Shown: one piece after another, positions 21,694 through 34,856 of the stretch
Layout: every line of letters starts with the position of its first letter
How positions within the stretch are numbered: the stretch's first letter is position 1
Source of the DNA: Gallionellaceae bacterium
GTDB taxonomy: Bacteria > Pseudomonadota > Gammaproteobacteria > Burkholderiales > Gallionellaceae
Direction: 5' to 3'
Length of the DNA: 64,000 nucleotides
Assembly (NCBI GenBank): GCA_030823955.1
Contig: JAVBYO010000008.1
Coordinates: forward strand, 1 to 64,000
Made by a program: the position numbers and the translations under genes
The notes under the pieces: model-generated
Seen by the model: the letters and a program-made list of their open reading frames with translations, nothing else
Databases searched by the model: none
What the model was told of the DNA's origin: nothing

Positions 21694-22641
21694 TCAAGCT
21701 GCGGGGAGCGTAGCGATTCCTCGCAGCCTCGTTGCATCCCAGTTCTGCATCGCCCAATCCAAGACCGTTCCCACATCGCTGCTGGCCAGCTCTGCAGGCG
21801 GTTGCTGCTGCAAAAAATCCAGCACACGCAACAATGTTGCAACCGGTTGGGAGACATCCACCGGTGCTGCCAAGGTCTGTTTACTCAACTTCTCTCCCAC
21901 CTCATTTACCACCACAGGCAAGTGCATGTAATGCGGAGTGGGCAGGCAGAGCAGTCGTTGTAGATGGATCTGGCGCGGCGTGGAAGCTAGCAGATCGGCA
22001 CCGCGCACAATGTGTGTGATGTTTTGAAAAGAATCATCCGCCACCACCGCCAACTGGTAGGCAAACAGCCCGTCGGCACGCTTGACGACGAAATCGCCGA
22101 GTTCTGTCTCAAGATTCTGGGAAATGTAGCCTTGCAGCACATCGTCGAATCCGGTCGTTTCGTTGTTTGTTCGCACCCGCCAAGCCGGTATCTCGCGTTG
22201 GTGTGCCATGCCGTTGCGGCAAGTCCCCGCATACACGAATCCTTCGATGCCGTTCAGCGCCGAGTCGGCGATCTCTTTGCGTGTGCAACAACACGGATAC
22301 ACCGCTTGGCGGTCTTTCAATCGTTGAAGGGTCTCTTCGTAAGCCGCTGTGCGGTGACTCTGATAGATGACGGGTTCATCGCTGCGTAGGCCGAAGGTAT
22401 CGAGTGTGCGCAGGATGTCGTCCGCCGCACCCGCCACACAGCGCGGTGTATCGAGGTCTTCCATGCGCACCAGCCAAGTGCCGAGGTGATGTTTAGCATC
22501 GAGATAACTGCCGACCGCGGCAACGAGTGAGCCGAAGTGCAACGGGCCGGTGGGGGAGGGGGCAAAGCGCCCCCTGTACTCTGGATCAGGCAGGGACCGC
22601 CTCTTCTTCAAAAGCCAGTCCGATCTTGCCATCGATAACAT
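21694..22641 (-). CDS. gluQ: Glutamyl-Q tRNA(Asp) synthetase (start uncertain)
   Basis: YRGRFAPSPTGPLHFGSLVAAVGSYLDAKHHLGTWLVRMEDLDTPR; truncated GluRS-like without anticodon-binding domain. Confidence 0.9.
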   Translation of the reverse strand: MLSMARSDWLLKKRRSLPDPEYRGRFAPSPTGPLHFGSLVAAVGSYLDAKHHLGTWLVRMEDLDTPRCVAGAADDILRTLDTFGLRSDEPVIYQSHRTAAYEETLQRLKDRQAVYPCCCTRKEIADSALNGIEGFVYAGTCRNGMAHQREIPAWRVRTNNETTGFDDVLQGYISQNLETELGDFVVKRADGLFAYQLAVVADDSFQNITHIVRGADLLASTPRQIHLQRLLCLPTPHYMHLPVVVNEVGEKLSKQTLAAPVDVSQPVATLLRVLDFLQQQPPAELASSDVGTVLDWAMQNWDATRLRGIATLPAA

Positions 22642-24838
22642 CCACGGTCACTTTACCGCCGTTCGCCAGCTTGCCGAACAGCAGTTCGTCAGCCAGCGCG
22701 GAGCGGATGGTGTCCTGGATCAATCTTGCCATTGGGCGGGCGCCCATTAGCGGGTCGAAGCCGTGCTCGGCGAGATAATCCTTGAGCGCGTCGGTGAAGA
22801 TGGCATCCACCTTCTTCTCGTGTAATTGTTCTTCCAGTTGCATGAGGAATTTATCCACCACGCGCAGGATGACCGCTTTGTCCAACGACGCAAAGGAGAC
22901 GATGGCATCCAGACGATTGCGGAATTCTGGGGTGAACAGCTTCTTGATGTCGATCATTTCGTCGCCGGAAGCGGCGGTCTTGGTGAAGCCGATCTGCACC
23001 TTGTTCAATGCTTCCGCGCCCGCGTTGGTGGTCATGATGATGACCACGTTGCGGAAGTCGGCCTTGCGTCCGTTGTTGTCGGTGAGCGTGCCGTGATCCA
23101 TCACTTGCAGCAGGATGTTGAAGATATCCGGGTGCGCTTTTTCGATCTCGTCCAGCAGTAGCACGCAATGCGGCTGTTTGCTGATCATCTCGGTGAGCAG
23201 GCCGCCTTGGTCGAAGCCGACATAACCGGGAGGGGCGCCAATGAGGCGAGATACGGCATGGCGTTCCATGTATTCGGACATGTCGAAGCGGTGCAGCGGC
23301 ATGCCCATCACGTAAGCGAGCTGGCGCGCCACTTCGGTCTTGCCGACGCCGGTGGGGCCGGAGAACAGGAAGCTACCGATGGGCTTCTGCGGATTGCCGA
23401 GACCACTACGCGACATCTTGATGGCACGCGCCAATACGTCGATGGCTTTGTCCTGGCCGAACACGGTGGCCTTCAAATCGCGATCCAGATTTTTCAAAGT
23501 ATTCTTGTCATCATGCGACACGGTGCGTGCCGGGATACGGGCGATCTTGGCGATGATCTCCTCGATCTCGTGTTTGCCGACGACTTTTTTCTGTTTCGAT
23601 TTCGGCAGGATGCGTTGTGCGGCACCGGCCTCATCCAGCACGTCGATGGCCTTGTCCGGCAAATGGCGGTCGTTGATGAAGCGCGAAGACAATTCGGCGG
23701 CGCTGGTGATGGCGGCGGCGCTGAACTTGATACTGTGGTGTTCTTCGAAGCGCGTCTTCAAGCCTTTCAGGATCTCGATGGTTTGCTCGACCGAAGGCTC
23801 GGATACATCCACCTTCTGGAAGCGGCGTGACAAGGCCGAGTCTTTCTCAAAGATGCCGCGATATTCCTGATAGGTGGTCGCGCCGATACATTTCAACGCG
23901 CCACTGGAGAGCGCGGGTTTGAGCAGGTTGGAAGCGTCCATGGTGCCGCCGGAAGCGGAACCCGCACCGATGAGGGTGTGGATCTCGTCGATGAACAGCA
24001 CGGCATTCGGGGCGTCTTTCAGTTCTTTCAGTACCGCTTTCAGACGTTGCTCGAAATCTCCGCGATATTTGGTGCCGGCCAGCAGCGAACCCATGTCGAG
24101 CGAATAGACGTGGGCATCTTTGAGTATGTCAGGTACATCACCTTCAACGATACGGCGCGCCAGACCTTCGGCGATGGCGGTCTTGCCGACACCGGCTTCG
24201 CCCACCAGCAAGGGGTTATTCTTGCGGCGGCGGCAGAGTGTCTGAATGACACGTTCCAGCTCAAGGTCGCGACCAATCAGCGGGTCGATTTTTCCCGCGA
24301 GGGCCTGGGCATTCAGATCCACGGTGTAATTTTTCAGCGAGCTGTCGCTGTTGCTCTCCTGTTCGTTTTCGGTCTCGGTGGCCGATTTCTGTGCGGGCTG
24401 CTCCAGCGGCTTGTTGATGCCGTGCGCGATGTAGTTCACCACGTCGAGACGGGTGATGGCGCGCTGGTTGAGGAAATACACCGCATGCGATTCCTTTTCG
24501 CCGAACAGCGCAACGAGGATGTTCGCCCCGGTGACTTCTTTCTTGTTGGTGGATTGCACATGCAGGATGGCGCGCTGGATCACGCGCTGGAAACCCACGG
24601 TCGGCTGGGTATCCACCTCGCCGCCGCCGGGCAGGCGGGGAGTATGGGTCTCGATATGCTGGGTCAGCACCGCGCGCAGCTCGTCGAGATCCGCACCGCA
24701 GGCGCGCAACACATGCGCGGCGGAGGGATTGTCCAGCATGGCCAGCAGCAGATGCTCGACCGTGATGAATTCGTAGCGTTTCTGACGGGCTTCGACAAAG
24801 GCGAGATGGAGACTGACTTCGAGTTCTTGAGCGATCAT
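22586..24838 (-). CDS. clpA: ATP-dependent Clp protease ATP-binding subunit ClpA
   Basis: [81 protein letters not shown]. Confidence 0.97.
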   Translation of the reverse strand: MIAQELEVSLHLAFVEARQKRYEFITVEHLLLAMLDNPSAAHVLRACGADLDELRAVLTQHIETHTPRLPGGGEVDTQPTVGFQRVIQRAILHVQSTNKKEVTGANILVALFGEKESHAVYFLNQRAITRLDVVNYIAHGINKPLEQPAQKSATETENEQESNSDSSLKNYTVDLNAQALAGKIDPLIGRDLELERVIQTLCRRRKNNPLLVGEAGVGKTAIAEGLARRIVEGDVPDILKDAHVYSLDMGSLLAGTKYRGDFEQRLKAVLKELKDAPNAVLFIDEIHTLIGAGSASGGTMDASNLLKPALSSGALKCIGATTYQEYRGIFEKDSALSRRFQKVDVSEPSVEQTIEILKGLKTRFEEHHSIKFSAAAITSAAELSSRFINDRHLPDKAIDVLDEAGAAQRILPKSKQKKVVGKHEIEEIIAKIARIPARTVSHDDKNTLKNLDRDLKATVFGQDKAIDVLARAIKMSRSGLGNPQKPIGSFLFSGPTGVGKTEVARQLAYVMGMPLHRFDMSEYMERHAVSRLIGAPPGYVGFDQGGLLTEMISKQPHCVLLLDEIEKAHPDIFNILLQVMDHGTLTDNNGRKADFRNVVIIMTTNAGAEALNKVQIGFTKTAASGDEMIDIKKLFTPEFRNRLDAIVSFASLDKAVILRVVDKFLMQLEEQLHEKKVDAIFTDALKDYLAEHGFDPLMGARPMARLIQDTIRSALADELLFGKLANGGKVTVDVIDGKIGLAFEEEAVPA

Positions 24839-25147
24839 TTAGTTTTCCTCCATGTGGCATCTCAGGGGATGCCCATGCTGCGTTGAAAATTCTGAAACCT
24901 GTGCGACCTTCGTTTCTGCGATATCTTTGGTATATACACCACACACAGCCGAACCCTCGTTGTGTATTTTGAGCATGATTTGCGTCGCTTGTTCCTGGTT
25001 CTTTGCAAAAAACGTCTGCAACACCTCAATGACGAACTCCATCGTCGTAAAATCATCGTTCAGCAGCAGTACCTTATAAAGCTTGGGCGGCTTGGTTTTA
25101 TTGCGTTCCAGTTCAAGTACGGATGAATTTTCGTGTTTAGTTGCCAT
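24839..25147 (-). CDS. clpS: ATP-dependent Clp protease adaptor ClpS
   Basis: [61 protein letters not shown]; directly upstream of clpA. Confidence 0.95.
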   Translation of the reverse strand: MATKHENSSVLELERNKTKPPKLYKVLLLNDDFTTMEFVIEVLQTFFAKNQEQATQIMLKIHNEGSAVCGVYTKDIAETKVAQVSEFSTQHGHPLRCHMEEN

Positions 25148-25337
25148 TGATGCCATTGTTGCACTTTGTTTGACGCCATATTTGACGATTAGCGTGGTTT
25201 TTTCAAGCGTATTAAAAAAACTTGCATTAAGTGCTTGACGGCTTGGAATTAACAAAGTAAAAAGCGCGTGGGTGTTTGAATCATAAGTATCTGCAGTACT
25301 GGTTTCGCCATGTGCGGTCTTTGGAATTCAAACAGTT

Positions 25338-25363
25338 TAACGGGAATCCACCCGGTTTTTTTA
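25338..25363 (+). promoter_or_regulatory. Terminator-like hairpin in the 5' leader of the cold-shock gene
   Basis: AACGGGAATCCACCCGGTTTTTTTA: CGGG/CCCG stem followed by T7, ~15 nt before the start codon. Confidence 0.4.
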
Positions 25364-25378
25364 GTAAGGAAGCAAGAC

Positions 25379-25582
25379 ATGGCAAACGGTACAGTTAAGT
25401 GGTTCAACGACGCAAAAGGTTTCGGTTTCATCACTCCGGATGATGGTAGCGAAGATCTGTTCGCGCACTTCTCCGCAATCAACATGAGCGGTTTCAAATC
25501 GCTCAAAGAAGGTCAGAAAGTGACTTTCGAAGTTGTGCAAGGCCCTAAGGGCAAACAAGCATCCAACATCCAAGCGGGTTAA
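25379..25582 (+). CDS. Cold-shock domain protein (CspA/CspD family)
   Basis: [67 protein letters not shown]1/RNP2 motifs. Confidence 0.96.
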   Translation: MANGTVKWFNDAKGFGFITPDDGSEDLFAHFSAINMSGFKSLKEGQKVTFEVVQGPKGKQASNIQAG

Positions 25583-25600
25583 TCCTCGGTTGAGTTGTGC

Positions 25601-25636
25601 AAAAAGCCCGCCACGAAAGTGGCGGGCTTTTTGTTT
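25601..25636 (+). terminator. Intrinsic terminator after csp gene
   Basis: AAAAAGCCCGCCACGAAAGTGGCGGGCTTTTTGTTTTT. Confidence 0.93.
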
Positions 25637-25648
25637 TTAGTGCTTGGT

Positions 25649-28459
<2,811 letters not shown>

Positions 28460-28472
28460 AGGTCGTCTGGGG

Positions 28473-28485
28473 TATAATGCGCGCC
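28473..28485 (+). promoter_or_regulatory. -10 plus GC-rich discriminator before FmdB-family gene
   Basis: TATAATGCGCGCC. Confidence 0.55.
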
Positions 28486-28512
28486 TTTGGAAAACCCCGA
28501 TAGGAGCCCGTT

Positions 28513-28758
28513 ATGCCTATTTACGAATATCGTTGCAGTGCCTGTGGCACGCACAAAGATGTCATGCAAAAAATCAGCGACCCCGTGCTGACTACCTGTC
28601 CGGAATGCAAGCAGGAGACATTCGGCAAGCAACTCACCGCCGCTGGCTTCCAGCTTAAAGGCAACGGCTATTACGCTACCGACTTCAAAAATCCGCCCGC
28701 CCCGAAATGCGAGCCGTCGGCCTGCGCGGCATGTCCGGCCATGAGTGGTAACGCATGA
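28513..28758 (+). CDS. FmdB-family zinc ribbon protein
   Basis: MPIYEYRCSACGTHKDVMQKISDPVLTTCPECKQETFGKQLTAAGFQLKGNGYYATDFK. Confidence 0.92.
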   Translation: MPIYEYRCSACGTHKDVMQKISDPVLTTCPECKQETFGKQLTAAGFQLKGNGYYATDFKNPPAPKCEPSACAACPAMSGNA

Positions 28759-29348
28759 AAAAATATATTTTTACCGGCCTGTTGGTGTGGGTGCCGCTGG
28801 GTATCACGATCTGGGTACTGAAACTGACCATCAATGTGATGGACCAGTCTTTGCTGTTGCTGCCGGAATCCTGGCGTGTGCCGGGTATGGGTGTTTTGCT
28901 CACGGTTGCCATCGTGCTTTCCACCGGTCTGCTCGCGCGCAACGTGCTGGGTCAGCGCCTGCTCGATTTTTGGCATGGCATCTTGCAGCGTATCCCGGTG
29001 GTCAACAGCATCTACAACAGCGTCAAACAGGTCAGCGATACGCTGCTGTCGGACAGCGGCAATGGTTTCGGCAAGGTGTTGCTGGTGCGTTACCCGCATC
29101 CGCAGTCTTGGTCGCTGGCATTCCAGACCACGGTGCCGGGCGAGGTGACGCGAGTGCTGGACGAGGAATACGTCGCCGTGTTCGTCCCCACCACGCCCAG
29201 CCCGGTGAACGGATTCTATTTCTACGTGCGCAAGGTCGATACCATCGAACTCGATATCAGCGTGGATGTGGCGTTCAAATCCATCGTGTCGATGGGCGTG
29301 GTGGCTTCTCCCGACGACGCGGCCAGCAAGCTGGCTGCGGTCAAATAA
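28755..29348 (+). CDS. DUF502 family membrane protein
   Basis: KYIFTGLLVWVPLGITIWVLKL; PVVNSIYNSVKQVSDTLL; YVAVFVPTTPSPVNGFYFYV. Confidence 0.88.
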   Translation: MKKYIFTGLLVWVPLGITIWVLKLTINVMDQSLLLLPESWRVPGMGVLLTVAIVLSTGLLARNVLGQRLLDFWHGILQRIPVVNSIYNSVKQVSDTLLSDSGNGFGKVLLVRYPHPQSWSLAFQTTVPGEVTRVLDEEYVAVFVPTTPSPVNGFYFYVRKVDTIELDISVDVAFKSIVSMGVVASPDDAASKLAAVK

Positions 29349-29390
29349 ATATTCCCCCTTCGATCTACCCCTAACTCAACAGATTTCATT

Positions 29391-31187
29391 ATGCGTACTC
29401 ATTATTGCGGACAACTCAACGCTTCCCATCTGGATCAAACCGTCAGCCTGTGTGGCTGGGCGCATCGCCGCCGCGACCACGGCGGGGTGATCTTCATCGA
29501 CCTGCGCGACCGCGAAGGTCTGGCCCAGGTGGTGTGTGATCCCGACCGTGCGGATATGTTCAAGCTGGCCGAATCGGTGCGTAGCGAATTCGTGTTGCGC
29601 ATCACCGGCAAGGTGCGCCGTCGTCCGGCCGGCACGACCAATGCCAACATCGGCAGCGGCGAGATCGAGATCCTGTGCCATGAGATCGAAGTGCTGAATG
29701 CTGCGGTCACGCCGCCGTTCCAGTTGGACGACGAGAACCTGTCCGAGAATGTGCGCCTGACCCATCGCGTGATTGATCTGCGCCGTCCGCAGATGCAGAA
29801 GAACATGCAGTTGCGTTACAAGACCGCGCGCGCGTTCCGCCGCTTCCTCGACGATAAAGGTTTCATCGACATCGAGACACCGATGCTGACCAAGTCCACA
29901 CCGGAAGGTGCGCGCGATTACCTCGTTCCTTCGCGCGTGCATGCGGGCGAGTTCTTCGCGCTGCCACAGTCGCCCCAGTTGTTCAAGCAGATGCTGATGG
30001 TGGCGGGCTTTGACCGTTACTACCAACTCACTAAATGCTTTCGCGACGAAGACCTGCGCGCTGACCGCCAACCCGAATTCACCCAAGTGGATATCGAGAC
30101 CTCCTTCATGTCGGAAGAGCAGATCATGGTGTTGATGGAAGAGATGATTCGCACCGTGTTCAAGGAAGTGCTGGAAGTCACCTTGCCCAATCCGTTCCCG
30201 CGCATGAGTTACGGTGAGGCGATGGCCCGCTTCGGTTCGGACAAGCCCGACATGCGCGTGACACTGGAGATTACCGAAGTCACCGATGTGGTGAAGGACG
30301 TGGCGTTCAAGGTGTTCAGCGGTGTGGCGAATTCAGACAATGGCCGTGTGGCGGCCTTGCGTGTGCCGAATGGCGGCACGTTCTCGCGCGGCGAGATCGA
30401 CGACTACACCAAGTTCGTCGGCATCTACGGCGCGAAGGGCTTGGCTTACATCAAGGTCAATGACATCTCCAAATTGAACGAAGAAGGCCTGCAATCGCCT
30501 ATCGTGAAGAACCTGCATGAAGCGGCGTTGAAGACCATCATCGAACGCACCGGTGCGCAAAATGGCGACATCATCTTCTTTGGCGCGGATAAGGCCAAAG
30601 TGGTCAACGACGCGCTCGGCGCATTGCGTAGCAAGATCGGCCATGAGAAGGGCTACACCAACGGCAAGGCGTGGGAGCCGCTGTGGGTGGTGGACTTCCC
30701 GATGTTCGAGTACGACGACGAAGCCAAACGATGGAACGCCTGTCACCATCCGTTCACCGCACCCAAAGATGAGCATCTGCAATTCCTCGAAACCGATCCT
30801 GGGCGCTGTCTGGCCAAAGCCTACGACCTCGCTTTGAACGGCTGGGAGATCGGCGGCGGTTCGGTGCGTATCCACAAAGAGGCCGTGCAGAGCCAAGTGT
30901 TCCGCGCGCTCAACATCGGCGCGGAAGAAGCGCAACTCAAGTTCGGCTTCCTGCTGGATGCGCTGCAATACGGCGCGCCTCCGCATGGCGGTTTGGCCTT
31001 CGGTCTGGACCGTATCGTCACCATGATGACCGGTGCCGAATCGATTCGCGACGTGATCGCCTTCCCCAAGACCCAGCGTGCGCAATGTTTGTTGACGCAA
31101 GCGCCGTCGGCGGTGGATGAAAAACAACTGCGCGAACTGCATATCCGTTTGCGCCAGCCTGCGCCGACTGAGGCAGCCAAGGGCTGA
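29391..31187 (+). CDS. aspS: Aspartyl-tRNA synthetase, bacterial type (probably non-discriminating)
   Basis: [83 protein letters not shown]. Confidence 0.97.
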   Translation: MRTHYCGQLNASHLDQTVSLCGWAHRRRDHGGVIFIDLRDREGLAQVVCDPDRADMFKLAESVRSEFVLRITGKVRRRPAGTTNANIGSGEIEILCHEIEVLNAAVTPPFQLDDENLSENVRLTHRVIDLRRPQMQKNMQLRYKTARAFRRFLDDKGFIDIETPMLTKSTPEGARDYLVPSRVHAGEFFALPQSPQLFKQMLMVAGFDRYYQLTKCFRDEDLRADRQPEFTQVDIETSFMSEEQIMVLMEEMIRTVFKEVLEVTLPNPFPRMSYGEAMARFGSDKPDMRVTLEITEVTDVVKDVAFKVFSGVANSDNGRVAALRVPNGGTFSRGEIDDYTKFVGIYGAKGLAYIKVNDISKLNEEGLQSPIVKNLHEAALKTIIERTGAQNGDIIFFGADKAKVVNDALGALRSKIGHEKGYTNGKAWEPLWVVDFPMFEYDDEAKRWNACHHPFTAPKDEHLQFLETDPGRCLAKAYDLALNGWEIGGGSVRIHKEAVQSQVFRALNIGAEEAQLKFGFLLDALQYGAPPHGGLAFGLDRIVTMMTGAESIRDVIAFPKTQRAQCLLTQAPSAVDEKQLRELHIRLRQPAPTEAAKG

Positions 31188-31189
31188 AC

Positions 31190-31558
31190 ATGACGCGCGG
31201 CGTGAAAACGCTGTGGTTGATCTTGGTCGGGCTGCTGCTCTGGCAGTCTCCGGTTCAGGCCGGATTTTTTGCAACAGATACCGGCGCGGATATTCCCGTC
31301 ACCCAGCTTCCGGTCGAAGCACGCGACACGCTGCAACTCATCAAACAGGGCGGCCCCTTCCCTTATCCGCGCGACGGTATCGTGTTCAGTAATCGCGAAC
31401 ATCGCTTGCCCGAACATCCGCGCGGCCATTACCGCGAATACACCGTAAAGACGCCCGGCGTGCAGCATCGCGGTGCGCGGCGTATCGTGTGCGGAGTCGT
31501 TCCCGAGTGTTATTACACGAGCGACCATTACCGGACATTCAAACGCATCAGGGAGTGA
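31190..31558 (+). CDS. Secreted guanyl-specific ribonuclease (N1/T1/barnase superfamily, RNase Sa-like)
   Basis: Signal peptide to PVQA; GGPFPYPRDGIVFSNREHRLPEHPRGHYREYTVKTPGVQHRGARRIVCGVVPECYYTSDHYRTFKRI; Glu, Arg and His catalytic positions present. Confidence 0.88.
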   Translation: MTRGVKTLWLILVGLLLWQSPVQAGFFATDTGADIPVTQLPVEARDTLQLIKQGGPFPYPRDGIVFSNREHRLPEHPRGHYREYTVKTPGVQHRGARRIVCGVVPECYYTSDHYRTFKRIRE

Positions 31559-31561
31559 GCC

Positions 31562-31969
31562 ATGAGTGAAGTTCTGTGCGAACGTTTGCTGGATGTGCAA
31601 GAGGCGGGTGTCTATCGTTTGAGTTGCCCGCTGGCCGTACTGGAGGCGAACGTGGCCCTGTCCGGGCTGGTTTTGTTTGAAGTCGATCTCACTGCGCTAC
31701 ACGGAAAAGGCGCATTCCTCGCGCGCATGGCCCAGGTGCTCGGTGCGCCGGACTGGTTCGGCCACAACTGGGATGCCTTGGCCGATGTGCTCGGCGACCT
31801 CTCCTGGCAGCCTGCCGACGGTTATGTGCTGCTGCTGTGCGGCGGCGAGGCTAAGATCGGTCTGGGTGACAGCGACTACGCTATCCTGAACGACATCTTC
31901 AATGACACGGTGAGCTATTGGCGGTCTCAGGGTAAGCCGTTCTGGGTGTTCTTCTCTGATGGTTTATAA
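31562..31969 (+). CDS. Barstar-family ribonuclease inhibitor
   Basis: VDLTALHGKGAFLARMAQVLGAPDWFGHNWDALADVLGDLSW barstar signature. Confidence 0.9.
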   Translation: MSEVLCERLLDVQEAGVYRLSCPLAVLEANVALSGLVLFEVDLTALHGKGAFLARMAQVLGAPDWFGHNWDALADVLGDLSWQPADGYVLLLCGGEAKIGLGDSDYAILNDIFNDTVSYWRSQGKPFWVFFSDGL

Positions 31970-32414
31970 ACAGCCCGTATCGGCGCTGGTGGTGATCTAT
32001 ACCGCCGCGCTCGATGTGCTATTGCTGGAACGTGCCGATTATCCCGATGCATGGCAGTCTGTCACCGGTAGCCGCGATGGTGACGAAACGCTGCGCGAGA
32101 CTGCCATGCGCGAAGTGCTCGAAGAAACGGGTTTGGATGCTACGTGTTATGCGCTGACCGACTGGCAAGAGCAGAACGTATATGACATCTATCCCCAATG
32201 GGTGCACCGTTATCCGCCGGGTACGACCCGCAACACCGAGCATGTATTCGGTCTGCAACTTCCCCGGCAAGTTCCCGTCACACTGGCGCCGCGCGAGCAT
32301 CTGCGTTGCCTGTGGCTACCCTGGCAACTGGCGGCGGAAAAAGTGTTCTCGCCCAGCAACCGTGCGGCGATATTAGAGTTGCCGGAGCGCGTGATTCGTT
32401 CTGCTGACTGCTGA
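31959..32414 (+). CDS. nudB: Dihydroneopterin triphosphate diphosphatase (NUDIX)
   Basis: VYKQPVSALVVIYT; WQSVTGSRDGDETLRETAMREVLEETGLDA; overlaps barstar gene. Confidence 0.88.
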   Translation: MVYKQPVSALVVIYTAALDVLLLERADYPDAWQSVTGSRDGDETLRETAMREVLEETGLDATCYALTDWQEQNVYDIYPQWVHRYPPGTTRNTEHVFGLQLPRQVPVTLAPREHLRCLWLPWQLAAEKVFSPSNRAAILELPERVIRSADC

Positions 32415-32421
32415 TGGCTGG

Positions 32422-33078
32422 TCAGGGGAGTTTGCCGGCGTTCACCATACGGCTGAACAGGATGTTGGATGACACCCAAGTTACCAGATCATCAAACGTA
32501 GGTGTCGGGTCGTGGGTGACGAAGCTGGTATTGGTGTTTGCATTCTCGACTTCATCTGCATCATTGCTTGTCGATAGCTGTATGCCTTGTGGTGTGTAGG
32601 CTCCGTAACCATTGCTGCCGTGGGAGATGAGTACGCACGGGAGGTTCGTGGCGGTATTGCTGCCGCCCGTCGCGGCATTCTTTACGGTCAATGTACCGCT
32701 TGAGGAGAGGGTGAAATTCGCTGTGGTGTATGCATTCGATGTTGCATAGGTGAAGCGCCTGCCCCAGGCATCTGTCTCCCCGATCGCCAATGTCACCCAA
32801 GGCAAGACACCGATAGTGAGCGAACAATCCGCTATGCCGGCGTTGCTAGAGCCGGTGGCAAGGGTTGCGTTGGCAGGGCAGGGTAAACGGTTATTGCTGA
32901 TGGCGTAGCCGGTTAAAGCTTCTTTGATCTCATCTATCTGTTTGCGGGTTTCATCGCGCCGTTGTTGCGCAATCTGCCCGGACAGGGCGGGCAATAGTCC
33001 GGCCAGCAACAGGCCAAGGATGGCTAACACGATGGCCATCTCCAATAGCGAGAAACCGTTGTCTGGCGGACGCTTCAT
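32422..33078 (-). CDS. Type IV prepilin-like protein
   Basis: KRPPDNG/FSLLEMAIVLAILGLLLAGLLPALSGQIAQQRRDETRKQIDEIKEALTGYAISNNRLPCP; class III signal peptide. Confidence 0.85.
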   Translation of the reverse strand: MKRPPDNGFSLLEMAIVLAILGLLLAGLLPALSGQIAQQRRDETRKQIDEIKEALTGYAISNNRLPCPANATLATGSSNAGIADCSLTIGVLPWVTLAIGETDAWGRRFTYATSNAYTTANFTLSSSGTLTVKNAATGGSNTATNLPCVLISHGSNGYGAYTPQGIQLSTSNDADEVENANTNTSFVTHDPTPTFDDLVTWVSSNILFSRMVNAGKLP

Positions 33079-34476
33079 TCAGGGCGTAACAACCGTATCG
33101 TTGAAAGTGCCGGAAAAGCCCGCTTGTGTGAAAGTGTAGCCACCACTCAGGTCGGCATTCTGGTTGCCGCCTTCCAGATAATTAGCTGGCGCGCCTTTGT
33201 CGGCATTATTATTGCGTGATTGCCCCGTGACTTTCTTTCCCGCCACAATCACGACGAAGCGTTTGTCGTTGCCAGAGCCGGATGATGACAGGCTCAGGCA
33301 GGTTCCGCATGAAGCCGCATCGTTGGGAGTGGGGATCGGTTTATAGGCATCGGCCAGACCATAAAAGACGCTCTCCTTCCAGTTCAGCCACCAGCCAGAA
33401 TTGGAATTGATGTTGCAGTTACCCATCCAGGTATCGTTCATCTGATAGTTGCTGTCGCTGAGGGTGGTGTCGAACGGATTGTCCGGGATGCGTCCGAATG
33501 TTATTCCAGAGGTGTCGTCGTAGCTGACCGGGGCGGCGGGATCGAGTTTTGCCGCCCAAGGGTAACGCCCGAAGCTGCCGTCTGCTGCGGCATATTCGTT
33601 GAGGCACTGTTTCAGTTCTGCGGCCACTCGTTTTTGTACGGAGGACATGAGCTGGTCCTGGCTGATGACGATCAGTGTGTCGTTGAGTATCCAGTCTCCG
33701 TTGTTGTGTCTGATGTCTCCCTGTATGAATCCGCTTGTGCTCGAAAGATCGGTGAAGCTTTGGTTGTCATGGGTGATCCCGTTAAGGGTGGCGACATCAA
33801 GATAGTTGCTGCTGGTGTTGATGCCTGAAGTGCTGCGATCCTGCGGGTTACCTGTCGTTTGGCGAGTGAGCACTGCACCGGGGGCGATGACGACAGCGAC
33901 GGCACCTGTGCCGAAAGCTGCATCAGCACTACCCGGCTGGGGGCATTTGGGCAGGCTGTAAGCTATGCAGCCGTTATGACTGATATTGCCGAACGTATCA
34001 CGGACGGTGATGCTGCCCAGTGTGTCGCTATTCAAGAGAGAGATGGCGGTATTGTTCTTGAAGTTCGACGATACGGCATACCAGAGACGCTCTCCGCTAC
34101 TGTCGCGCAAGTCTTCGATACCCAATGTCTTCCAGGGGAGGCGCCCCAGCCGCAGATTCTGTCCGGTGCTGCCGGAAGCATTGCCACAGACGGTTTCCGC
34201 GATGCCGTCGTTATTGATATCCGGGCAGGGGAGATTGCCGGGACGTTTACTGCCTGCCGGGGTGAGTGCGACTGTGGTCGCATAGGAGATGAGCGCCGCT
34301 TTTGCTTGTGTTAAGGCATCTGCAGTTGTTTGAGCGCGGGCATTCTGCAAACGGACACTGCTGAGCGAGCTGATCAGCAATACGAGAGTTCCGCTGACCA
34401 ATAGCAGCAGCATCACGATCAATGTCGCGCCGCGTTGTGTCTTTGCGGAAGGTTTGCGGTGGGTCGGATCGCTCAT
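33079..34476 (-). CDS. PilX/MshP-like N-terminal TM plus large exported domain, pilus-associated
   Basis: TQRGATLIVMLLLLVSGTLVLLISSLSSVRLQNARAQTTADAL...RPGNLPCPD...GRLPWKTLGIEDLRDSSGERLWYAVS; last-but-one gene of msh-like operon. Confidence 0.6.
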   Translation of the reverse strand: MSDPTHRKPSAKTQRGATLIVMLLLLVSGTLVLLISSLSSVRLQNARAQTTADALTQAKAALISYATTVALTPAGSKRPGNLPCPDINNDGIAETVCGNASGSTGQNLRLGRLPWKTLGIEDLRDSSGERLWYAVSSNFKNNTAISLLNSDTLGSITVRDTFGNISHNGCIAYSLPKCPQPGSADAAFGTGAVAVVIAPGAVLTRQTTGNPQDRSTSGINTSSNYLDVATLNGITHDNQSFTDLSSTSGFIQGDIRHNNGDWILNDTLIVISQDQLMSSVQKRVAAELKQCLNEYAAADGSFGRYPWAAKLDPAAPVSYDDTSGITFGRIPDNPFDTTLSDSNYQMNDTWMGNCNINSNSGWWLNWKESVFYGLADAYKPIPTPNDAASCGTCLSLSSSGSGNDKRFVVIVAGKKVTGQSRNNNADKGAPANYLEGGNQNADLSGGYTFTQAGFSGTFNDTVVTP

Positions 34477-34856
34477 GGTGCCGACTCATCCGGAGCAAGC
34501 GACTGTCCCGTCGCTGCCGGGACATCTTTGTCGAGTACGATGCGTTGCCCGACCGCTATCTCGACTGATCCGGGTTTGCCGGGAATGGGTACGGTCACTG
34601 TATTCGGATATTTTTCGGGGGGAGTTTCTTGCATTCTTCCGTTGATCCATACGATGCGGCTACCATCGCTGCGTTTGATAATGCCATTCACGGTAATGAC
34701 GCTGTCGTGGCTTGTCGAGGCAAGCTGTTTACTTTCTTGCAGCTCCAAGCGGCTGCGTTCAGATGCACTGAAGAATAGTCTGCCAAGCGGATCTGCATGG
34801 GCTGGCGCGATCATCTCGACAAACAAAAATAGCATGATGCCGGTTGGTCTATTCAT
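34473..34856 (-). CDS. MshK/PilP-like pilus assembly protein
   Basis: ITVNGIIKRSDGSRIVWINGRMQE...VTVPIPGKPGSVEIAVGQRIVLD; operon context. Confidence 0.5.
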   Translation of the reverse strand: MNRPTGIMLFLFVEMIAPAHADPLGRLFFSASERSRLELQESKQLASTSHDSVITVNGIIKRSDGSRIVWINGRMQETPPEKYPNTVTVPIPGKPGSVEIAVGQRIVLDKDVPAATGQSLAPDESAP

